Origin: Hydrogenophaga sp. PBL-H3
GTDB taxonomy: Bacteria; Pseudomonadota; Gammaproteobacteria; Burkholderiales; Burkholderiaceae_C
DNA: 64,000 nt
Assembly (NCBI RefSeq): GCF_010104355.1
Contig: NZ_CP044972.1
Coordinates: forward strand, 1,488,001 to 1,552,000
Direction of reading: 5' to 3'
How positions within the stretch are numbered: the first letter of the stretch is position 1; each line of letters starts with the position of its first letter. Of this stretch, positions 57,572 to 64,000 are shown piece by piece. The translations under genes and the position numbers were made by a program. Under the pieces are notes generated by a model. It had not been told where the DNA came from, searched no databases, and was given only the letters and a program-made list of their open reading frames with translations.

Positions 57572-58372
57572 TCACATCGCCCGGAACCGGTCCGCGTAGA
57601 GCCGGCTCACCGCGAACGCTTCGGTTCGCGTGCGCAGCCTCAGGCTCAGGCTCATGCGCCCAGCCTCGTTCCGGGTGACGGTGTCGATGGCGTCGGCCCG
57701 CACCACGGTGCCCCGGTGGATCTGCCAGAACACGGCCGGGTCCAGCTGGGGCATCAGCTCTTTCAGCGGCGTGCGGATGAGCACCTCGCCCTGAGCCAGC
57801 AGCACGCGCACGTATTTGTCGGCCGCCTCAAACGCCAGCACCTCGGTCACGGGCACCACGCGGATGCTCTGGCCCACGCTGGCCGGGATCACCTGCAGGC
57901 GGGCCACCGGGGGCTGCGTGTCCGGGTGGGCCATGAGGCTGCGCAGTTGCTCCAGCGTGGCCTCCAGCGGGCCGGTGGCTGGCCGGCGCTGGGCCAGCAA
58001 GGCCTGCACGCGCTGCACGGTCAGGCGCAGGCGCTCGGGCTGCACCGGCTTGAGCAGGTAGTCCACCGCCTGCGTTTCGAAGGCCTGCACGGCGTAGGCG
58101 TCAAAGGCGGTGACAAACACCAGCGCGGGAAACGGGTGGTCGTCGGGCCATTCCTCGGCCAGTTCGGCGGCGGCTTCCAGCCCGCTCTGCCCGGGCATAC
58201 GAATGTCGAGAAACAGCACATCGGGCCGCAGGGCCAAGGCCTGTTCCACGGCGGTCTGGCCGTCGCCCACCACCTTCACCACCGCCAGCTCGGGCCAGGC
58301 GCGTGACAGCTCGGCCTGCAGGGCCTGGGCCAGCAGGGGCTCGTCTTCGGCAATCAGGGCGGTGGCGTTCAT
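57572..58372 (-). CDS. LytTR-family response regulator
   Basis: 266 residues. N-terminal receiver domain with phospho-acceptor Asp56 in VLFLDIRMPGQSGLE and the switch Lys in VDYLLKPVQ (about residue 110). C-terminal LytTR DNA-binding domain (about 165-266): AFEAADKYVRVLLAQGEVLIRTPLKEL, FWQIHRGTVV. Overlaps the kinase gene as ATGA. AlgR/LytR-like partner of the kinase; targets cannot be named. Confidence 0.92.
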   Translation of the reverse strand: MNATALIAEDEPLLAQALQAELSRAWPELAVVKVVGDGQTAVEQALALRPDVLFLDIRMPGQSGLEAAAELAEEWPDDHPFPALVFVTAFDAYAVQAFETQAVDYLLKPVQPERLRLTVQRVQALLAQRRPATGPLEATLEQLRSLMAHPDTQPPVARLQVIPASVGQSIRVVPVTEVLAFEAADKYVRVLLAQGEVLIRTPLKELMPQLDPAVFWQIHRGTVVRADAIDTVTRNEAGRMSLSLRLRTRTEAFAVSRLYADRFRAM

Positions 58373-59403
58373 GGGGTCGGCAGGGGCAGGGTGAGCAGGG
58401 CACGGGTGCCGCCGCCGGGCTGGCTGTGCCAGTCCATGCGGGCCTGGCCTGCAAAGGCGGTGGCCAGGCGCTCGCGCACCTGGCTCAGGCCAAAGCCGGG
58501 CGTGGGTTCGGCCACGCAGCCCACGCCGGTGTCGCTCACCTCCAGCGCCAGGCCGCTGGCGCCCTGGCGCGCGCTCACGCGGATCTCGCCGCCATTCCTG
58601 CTGGGCTCCAGCCCGTGGCGGATGCAGTTTTCCACCAGCGGCTGCAGCAGCAGGGGCGGCACGCTCTGGTCGCGCAGGGCCTCGGGCAGATCGAGCGTGT
58701 AGCGCAGGCGCGGGCCCATGCGCACGGCCATGAGTTCGAGGTAGTCGCGCAGCCGCGCGAATTCGTCGGCCAGGCTGTGGCGCCCGGTGGTGGCGTCCAC
58801 GCGCGAGGCCGTGAGCGTGGCGCGCAGAAAGTCGTTGAGCCGGTCGAGCATGGCCACCGCGCGTTCGGGGTCGGTGCCGATGAGCGCGCGCAGGTTGGCC
58901 AGCGTGTTGAACAGCATGTGCGGCTCCAGCTGCGATTCGAGCAACTTCAGGCGCGCTTCGGTGGCTTGGCGCTGGGCTTCTTCGCTGGCCAGCCGGGCGC
59001 GGGTCAGCAGCTCGCGGCTGGTGAAGAAATACGTGCCAAATCCGCCCGCCGACAGCGACATGAGCACGAAGCCCAGCGTGGCGCGAGGGAAGTTGTTCAG
59101 CCCCACCAGCAGTTCGCGGCCCAGCAGCAGGTTGGCGCCGGCACTGCCCAGGGGGTAGGCCACCAGCACCGCGCACACCACCAGCGCGGTCATGGCGGGG
59201 GCACCGGGCCAGCCGCTGGCCAGCAGCACGAAGCGCCCGCCGTCGATCAGGCCCCAGATCAGCAGGCCGATGCATTGCGAATACAGCAGGTTCACCGCGA
59301 AGGTGTCGCCGCTGACCACGGTGATGGCCGAGGCGATGACGGTGTTGAACACCATGGTCGCCAGCGCTCGGCGAACGATGGTGGCGGGCTTGAACGGCGG
59401 CAT
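58369..59403 (-). CDS. LytS/AlgZ-like sensor histidine kinase
   Basis: 344 residues. About four membrane helices in the first 125 residues, a coiled linker, then the His-kinase domain: phospho-accepting His162 in LLESQLEPHMLFNTLANLRALIG, N-box LLQPLVENCIRHGLEP and a GHKL ATP-binding fold with ending PGFGLSQVRERLATAFAGQA. Pairs with the following response regulator. The sensed signal is unknown; no periplasmic domain is large enough to suggest a ligand. Confidence 0.92.
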   Translation of the reverse strand: MPPFKPATIVRRALATMVFNTVIASAITVVSGDTFAVNLLYSQCIGLLIWGLIDGGRFVLLASGWPGAPAMTALVVCAVLVAYPLGSAGANLLLGRELLVGLNNFPRATLGFVLMSLSAGGFGTYFFTSRELLTRARLASEEAQRQATEARLKLLESQLEPHMLFNTLANLRALIGTDPERAVAMLDRLNDFLRATLTASRVDATTGRHSLADEFARLRDYLELMAVRMGPRLRYTLDLPEALRDQSVPPLLLQPLVENCIRHGLEPSRNGGEIRVSARQGASGLALEVSDTGVGCVAEPTPGFGLSQVRERLATAFAGQARMDWHSQPGGGTRALLTLPLPTP

Positions 59404-59441
59404 GGTCGCAGTATCCCGCAAGGCCGCAGCCCTGGGACTGG

Positions 59442-59873
59442 TCACACCAGGCCCAGCCACTGCCCCCAGACCAGGTGGCCCAGGAAGCGTCCGGGGGCGA
59501 GGGTGAACAGGCCGGCGATGAGGCAGGCACTGATGTAGAGCGACAGCATGGATTTGCGGTGGCCGGCCACGTTGCCGCGCAGCAGCTGCCGGAACGCGAT
59601 GAACAGGCTGCCCAGCACCACGGGAATGAGCAGGTGGATGGCCGAGAAGCCGGCGATGTTGGGCACGGCGGGGTTGCTGATGAAGATGGCAGACAGGGCT
59701 GTGATCAGCATCAGCGTGACCCAGGCGTAGCCTGCGGCGCGGTGCAGCCGGGGGCGCTGGCTGCGGGGCTGGCGGCGGGCGTGGCCACGGCGCGCCCACA
59801 GGGCGACGGGGCCGATGACCAGGGCGGCGATGGCGGCGGTCATGTGAACGGCGATCAGGGGTGTGAGTGACAT
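59442..59873 (-). CDS. DUF2306 membrane protein
   Basis: 143 residues, four predicted helices with the family's conserved histidines: IAVHMTAAIAALVIGPVALWARRG, HRAAGYAWVTLMLITALSAIFI, FSAIHLLIPVVLGSLFIAF and GNVAGHRKSMLSLYISACLIAGLFTLAPGR. Start ATG 59873 behind GGAGACCGCC. Unknown function; lies upstream of the two-component system genes in the same direction, 38 bases away. Confidence 0.85.
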   Translation of the reverse strand: MSLTPLIAVHMTAAIAALVIGPVALWARRGHARRQPRSQRPRLHRAAGYAWVTLMLITALSAIFISNPAVPNIAGFSAIHLLIPVVLGSLFIAFRQLLRGNVAGHRKSMLSLYISACLIAGLFTLAPGRFLGHLVWGQWLGLV

Positions 59874-60077
59874 GGCGGTCTCCGGTGGTTGGGTGAGCGC
59901 ACTGTGCGGGCAGGTGGGCCTAAGGCCCAGCGCCTTGCGACGAACCCGGGCTGCGGTGGCGTGAAACGCCTGCCCGACGGCGCGACATGCAGCGCCCGGG
60001 GCCGCGCTTTACGCAAGTGAAACCCGGCAGATACCCCGCAGCGATCAAAGCGCGACCCCCTTTCCTACAATGGACCG

Positions 60078-61481
60078 ATGAAAAAGACGACGTGGATTTC
60101 GGGTGTGGTGGTGCTGGCCCTGGTGGCTGGTGGCGGCTGGTGGTGGAGCCAGCGCAGCGCGCAATCGGCGGTGCAGTACCGCACGGCGGCCATCGAGCGC
60201 GGACCGCTGCAGGCCAGCGTGTCGGCCAGCGGCACGGTCAACCCGGTCACGCAGGTTTCGGTCGGCACCCAGGTCTCGGGCCAGGTGCGCGCGGTGTATG
60301 TGGACTTCAACACCGAGGTCAAGGCCGGTCAGCTGATCGCCGAGATCGACTCCCAGACCTTTGAATACCGTGTGAGCTCCGCGCAGGCCGATGTGGATGC
60401 GGTGCGCGCCGCGGTGCAGATCGCCGTGGCCAACTCGGCGTCGAGCCGGGCCAATGTGTCGCGCGCGCAGTCCGATCTGGCCGAGGCGCAGCGCACCCAC
60501 GAGCGCAACGTGAGCCTGGTGGCACAAGGCTTCATTGCGCAGAGCGAAGCCGACCGCACGCGCGCCGTGCTGACGTCGGCCCAGGAATCGCTCAAGGCGA
60601 TGCAGGCGCTGGTGGGTGTGAGCGAGGCGCAGATCAAGAGCGCGCAGGCCAACGTGGCGCAGCGCGAAGCGGCGCTGGCGCAGGCGCGCATCGATCTCTC
60701 GCGCACCCGCATCACCTCGCCGGTGGACGGCATCGTGATCAAGCGCACCGTGGAGAAGGGCCAGACCGTGGCCGCCAGCCTGCAGGCGCCCGAGCTGTTC
60801 GTGATCGCGCAGAACCTCTCCGACATGCAGGTGGACGCCAACATTGACGAGGCCGACGTGGGCCGCATCCAGCCCGGGCTGAAGGCCAGTTTCACCGTGG
60901 ATGCGTTCCCCGGGCAGAAATTCGCAGGTGAGGTGCGCCAGGTGCGCAAGGCCGCCACCAACGTCTCCAGTGTCGTGACCTACGTGGCCGTGGTGGGCTT
61001 CTCCAACGCCGATGGTCGCCTGCTGCCGGGCATGACGGCCAATGTGCGCGTGGTCACCGAGTCGCGCGAGTCGGTGCTGAAGGTTCCCAACGCTGCCTTG
61101 CGGGTGCGCATCGCGGGTGTCGAGCCCGCGCCAGCCCCCGAGAGCCCCGCCGATGCGCCTGCAACGGCTGGCACTCCACCCCGAACTGGCGCAGCGAGCA
61201 CCGCAGGTGCCCCGGCCACTGCCCGACCGCCTGGTGTGGGTGCACCCGGTGGTGGTCGTGGTGGTGTGTCTTCGCGAGGCCGTATCTATGTGCTGAACGC
61301 CAAGGGCGAGCCATCGGCCTACAACGTTCGGCTGGGGGTGACCGACGGCACCTCGACCGAGATCATGGTGAGACCCGACGGACCGGCCGCACCAGCGGTG
61401 GTGGAGGGCGCGACAGTGGTCACCGGTGTGAATGCTGCCACCACGCCCGCGCGCGGCAGTGGTCCGCGCATGTCTTTCTGA
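60078..61481 (+). CDS. macA: MacA-like periplasmic adaptor
   Basis: 467 residues. N-terminal membrane anchor (residues 5-22), lipoyl domain halves (ERGPLQASVSASGTVNPVTQVSVGTQVSGQVRAVYVDF and LSRTRITSPVDGIVIKRTV), a helical hairpin and a C-terminal barrel. An unusual feature is a Pro/Ala/Gly-rich insertion at about residues 350-400 (PAPAPESPADAPATAGTPP and beyond), apparently a flexible linker. Adaptor of the ABC exporter encoded just downstream; stop and next ATG are about 22 bases apart. Confidence 0.9.
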   Translation: MKKTTWISGVVVLALVAGGGWWWSQRSAQSAVQYRTAAIERGPLQASVSASGTVNPVTQVSVGTQVSGQVRAVYVDFNTEVKAGQLIAEIDSQTFEYRVSSAQADVDAVRAAVQIAVANSASSRANVSRAQSDLAEAQRTHERNVSLVAQGFIAQSEADRTRAVLTSAQESLKAMQALVGVSEAQIKSAQANVAQREAALAQARIDLSRTRITSPVDGIVIKRTVEKGQTVAASLQAPELFVIAQNLSDMQVDANIDEADVGRIQPGLKASFTVDAFPGQKFAGEVRQVRKAATNVSSVVTYVAVVGFSNADGRLLPGMTANVRVVTESRESVLKVPNAALRVRIAGVEPAPAPESPADAPATAGTPPRTGAASTAGAPATARPPGVGAPGGGRGGVSSRGRIYVLNAKGEPSAYNVRLGVTDGTSTEIMVRPDGPAAPAVVEGATVVTGVNAATTPARGSGPRMSF

Positions 61482-61503
61482 ACCCGTGCCAGCAGACACC
61501 GAC

Positions 61504-62226
61504 ATGAACCACCCCATGGCGCTGATCGAAACCAAGGGCTTGACGAAGGCCTACACCATGGGTGATCAGACGGTGCACGCCCTGGCCGGTGTGTCCCTGA
61601 CCATCGAAGCGGGGGAGTTCGTTGCGATCATGGGTGCATCCGGATCGGGCAAGTCCACGCTGATGAACATCCTGGGTTGCCTGGACCTCCCCGATGGTGG
61701 CGAATACCGGCTGGCGGGCGAGGCGGTGCAGACCATGAGTGCGGATGCGCTGGCGGCTGTGCGCAACCGCCGCATCGGGTTTGTGTTTCAGCAGTTCAAC
61801 CTGTTGCCACGCACCAGCGCCCAGGAGAATGTGGAGTTGCCCATGGTTTACGCGGGCGTTTCCAACGAAGAGCGCCACCGGCGCGCTCGCGAAGCGCTCC
61901 AGCGCGTGGGCCTGGGCGAGCGCGGCGATCACACGCCCGCCGAACTGTCGGGTGGTCAGCAGCAACGCGTGGCCATCGCCCGCGCTCTCGTCAACCTGCC
62001 CCAGCTGATCTTGGCCGATGAACCCACCGGCGCACTGGACACGCGCACGAGCGAGGACATCATGGGGCTGCTGACCGAGCTCAATGCGCAGGGCATCACC
62101 GTGGTGCTGGTCACGCACGAGCACGACGTGGCGGCCTGGGCGCGGCGCAGGCTGGTGTTTCGCGATGGACAGGTGGTTGAGGACGCTGTGCAGCCCGGAC
62201 GCCGTGCGCAAGGAGCTCACGCATGA
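61504..62226 (+). CDS. MacB-type ABC transporter ATPase subunit
   Basis: 240 residues. Walker [11 protein letters not shown] (about residue 42), Q-loop [11 protein letters not shown], signature LSGGQQQR (about 145), Walker [13 protein letters not shown] (about 165) and the His of [11 protein letters not shown]. In E. coli MacB this domain is fused to the permease; here it is a separate protein. The last codons overlap the permease start (ATGA). ATG 61504; ATG 61516 is a possible alternative start. Confidence 0.92.
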   Translation: MNHPMALIETKGLTKAYTMGDQTVHALAGVSLTIEAGEFVAIMGASGSGKSTLMNILGCLDLPDGGEYRLAGEAVQTMSADALAAVRNRRIGFVFQQFNLLPRTSAQENVELPMVYAGVSNEERHRRAREALQRVGLGERGDHTPAELSGGQQQRVAIARALVNLPQLILADEPTGALDTRTSEDIMGLLTELNAQGITVVLVTHEHDVAAWARRRLVFRDGQVVEDAVQPGRRAQGAHA

Positions 62227-63455
62227 ACACACTGGCTGCCATGCGCAGTGCGTGGCGTGCGTTGCGGGCCAATCCGCTGCGCAGTTTGTTGACCATGCTC
62301 GGCATCATCATCGGTGTGGCCGCCGTCATCACCATGATCGCGATCGGCCAAGGCGCCACCGAGCGTGTGCAGGAGCACATGAAAGTGCTCGGGGCCAACG
62401 TGATGCTGGTGTTGCCCGGCAGCTCCAACAGCGGCGGTGTGCGCCAGGGCGCCCAGAGCAGTCAGGCATTGACCGAGGTCGACGCCCAGGCCATTGCGCT
62501 GGAAGTGCCTGAGGTGCAGGTGGCCGCGCCGAGCTCACGTGCCACCGTTCAGGCGGTCTACGGCGGCACCAACTGGAGCACACCGGTTTTTGGTGCCACC
62601 AACGACTACCTGGAAGCGCGCGATTGGCCCTTGGCCAGCGGCCGCCTGTTTGAAGTGGCCGAGGCGCAGGGTGCGGCCAAGGTCGTGATCCTGGGGCAGA
62701 CGGTGGCGCGCGAACTGTTCGGCGACCAGGACCCGGTGGATCAGGTGATCCGGCTGCGCAATGTGCCCGTGACCGTGATCGGGGTGCTTGCACTCAAGGG
62801 TCAGAACTCCTGGGGCTCGGACCAGGACGACATCGCCATCGTGCCGCTGAACACCTTTCGAAACCGCATTCAGGGCGACGCCGCTGGGCGCGTGAAGCGT
62901 GTGGCGAGCATTTCGGTCAAGGTGCGCGATGGCAACGACATGAAAGTGGCCGAGGACAACATCCGCGAACTGCTGTTGCAGCGCATGCGGGTGCAGCCGG
63001 GAGCAGACGAGCCTTTCAGGGTGCGCAACCTCACCGAAATGCTGCAGGCACAGGAGGCCTCCAGCCGCACCATGACGTTGCTGCTGTCGGCTGTGGCCGG
63101 CGTGAGCCTGCTCGTGGGCGGCATCGGCATCATGAACATCATGCTGGTGAGCGTGACCGAGCGCACCCGCGAGATCGGCCTGCGCATGGCAGTGGGCGCG
63201 CGTGGGCGCGACATCCTCACGCAGTTCCTGATCGAGGCCGTCACGCTGAGCCTGATCGGTGGCGCCATCGGCGTGCTGCTGGGCGCCATCGCCACCTGGG
63301 CGGTCGGCCAGTTCGCGGGCTGGCAGGTCAGCATGACGATCGACTCCATCGTGCTGGCGGCGGGTTTCTCGGCACTGGTGGGCGTGTTCTTTGGTTTCTA
63401 CCCGGCAAAACGGGCCTCGGAACTGCTGCCGATCCAGGCGCTGCGCCACGAGTGA
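62223..63455 (+). CDS. MacB-type ABC transporter permease subunit
   Basis: 410 residues. Classic MacB/FtsX topology: one N-terminal helix (NPLRSLLTMLGIIIGVAAVITMIAIGQGA), a large periplasmic domain, then three C-terminal helices around residues 280-405 (VAGVSLLVGGIGIMNIMLVSVTERTREIGLRMAVGARGRDILTQFLIEA). Works with the ATPase and MacA to push substrates out through a TolC channel; none is encoded next to it. Translationally coupled to the ATPase gene. Confidence 0.92.
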   Translation: MNTLAAMRSAWRALRANPLRSLLTMLGIIIGVAAVITMIAIGQGATERVQEHMKVLGANVMLVLPGSSNSGGVRQGAQSSQALTEVDAQAIALEVPEVQVAAPSSRATVQAVYGGTNWSTPVFGATNDYLEARDWPLASGRLFEVAEAQGAAKVVILGQTVARELFGDQDPVDQVIRLRNVPVTVIGVLALKGQNSWGSDQDDIAIVPLNTFRNRIQGDAAGRVKRVASISVKVRDGNDMKVAEDNIRELLLQRMRVQPGADEPFRVRNLTEMLQAQEASSRTMTLLLSAVAGVSLLVGGIGIMNIMLVSVTERTREIGLRMAVGARGRDILTQFLIEAVTLSLIGGAIGVLLGAIATWAVGQFAGWQVSMTIDSIVLAAGFSALVGVFFGFYPAKRASELLPIQALRHE

Positions 63456-63547
63456 GCATGCCCGTTGCGGACCCGGCCAGCAGGTACGATACCGGCCTGC
63501 TCGTTGGGCCCTCGGTGGGCCTGCGCACCACCTGAGAACCCTTCGCC

Positions 63548-64000
63548 ATGGATTTTGTGTTGTTGATCAAGGCCGCCATCATGGGCGTGGTGGAAGGCCT
63601 CACCGAGTTCATTCCGGTGTCCTCCACCGGGCACCTCATCCTGGCGGCCTCGCTGCTGAACATGCCGGGCGAGAAGATCAAGCTCTTCGAAGTGGTGATC
63701 CAGACCGGCGCGATGATGGCCATCGTCTCGCTCTACGCGGGCAAGCTGTGGGAGACCCTGGTGGGCTTGCCGCGCGAGCAGCTGGCGCAGCGCTTCACGC
63801 TCAATGTGCTGGTGGGTTTTTTCCCCGCCGCCTTGCTGGGCTTCCTGTTCATCGGCGTCATCAAGAGCGTGCTGTTCAACCCGCTGGTGGTGGCCCTGGG
63901 CTTCATCGTGGGCGGGGTGGTGATCCTGTGGGCCGAGCGGCGCCAGGAGCGGGGCGTGGCGCCGCGCATCGAGTCGGTGGACGACGTGCGCTGGACCGAT
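63548..64000 (+). CDS. uppP: Undecaprenyl-diphosphatase, 5' part (cut by window end)
   Basis: 151 codons visible. Recycles the cell-wall lipid carrier by removing a phosphate from undecaprenyl diphosphate. N-terminal active-site block [21 protein letters not shown] (about residues 12-32) is diagnostic for UppP/BacA, followed by membrane helices including [13 protein letters not shown] and [16 protein letters not shown]. The rest lies outside. Start ATG 63548. Confidence 0.93.
   Translation, partial: MDFVLLIKAAIMGVVEGLTEFIPVSSTGHLILAASLLNMPGEKIKLFEVVIQTGAMMAIVSLYAGKLWETLVGLPREQLAQRFTLNVLVGFFPAALLGFLFIGVIKSVLFNPLVVALGFIVGGVVILWAERRQERGVAPRIESVDDVRWTD

Noticed and set aside
1..64000. CRISPR arrays, tRNAs, rRNAs, insertion sequences
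   Set aside because: No regularly spaced repeats, cloverleaf-like segments, rRNA stretches or transposase motifs were noticed on reading both strands.

Overview
The window is GC-rich, densely packed chromosomal DNA of a betaproteobacterium. The Aap amino-acid ABC operon, BktB-type thiolase, long-branch GshA, GlnS, LysR pairs with divergent genes, DUF427, DUF938, DUF924 and DUF1223 proteins and the codon use fit Burkholderiales, most likely Comamonadaceae (Hydrogenophaga-like is my guess, not a database result). I see no rRNA, tRNA, CRISPR array or insertion sequence.

Region by region. 0-3.1 kb: copper-handling operon on the minus strand (His/Cys-rich exported protein, TolC-family outer membrane protein, multicopper oxidase cut by the window edge). 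3.1-9.6 kb: DUF1223 thioredoxin-like protein, glycerophosphodiesterase, and the aapJQMP general amino-acid importer with an attenuating hairpin after aapJ. 9.6-19.5 kb: acyl-CoA ligase, a LysR regulator with a divergent alpha/beta hydrolase, and a complete three-gene RND efflux operon. 19.5-31.9 kb: AcuI-type reductase, small conserved proteins, hemerythrin, 2OG-Fe oxygenase, MscS channel, a RavA/ViaA-like MoxR-VWA pair, bktB thiolase, SDR, rluA and divergent dusC separated by a large inverted repeat. 31.9-46.2 kb: gshA, dienelactone hydrolase, YlqF-type GTPase, envelope and thiol proteins, an SRAP protein lacking its catalytic cysteine, a degenerate GGDEF protein, TapT, rluE and pcp.

46.2-53.1 kb is the accessory part. 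It contains a three-gene operon of a winged-helix/nucleotidyltransferase fusion, a HEPN-like protein and a GIY-YIG-like protein; a HugZ-like protein; a second LysR locus with the same promoter layout as the first; an XRE/AbiEii-like nucleotidyltransferase pair; a truncated nucleotidyltransferase remnant; a stand-alone minimal nucleotidyltransferase; and an AT-rich orphan gene next to glnS. This clustering of nucleotidyltransferase modules, several with palindromic self-overlapping promoters, is the best candidate for an undescribed or poorly described system.

53-64 kb returns to core genome: glnS, a DUF2157-like membrane protein, DUF924, a LytS/LytTR two-component system, a split MacA-MacB exporter and the 5' part of uppP (cut by the window edge).
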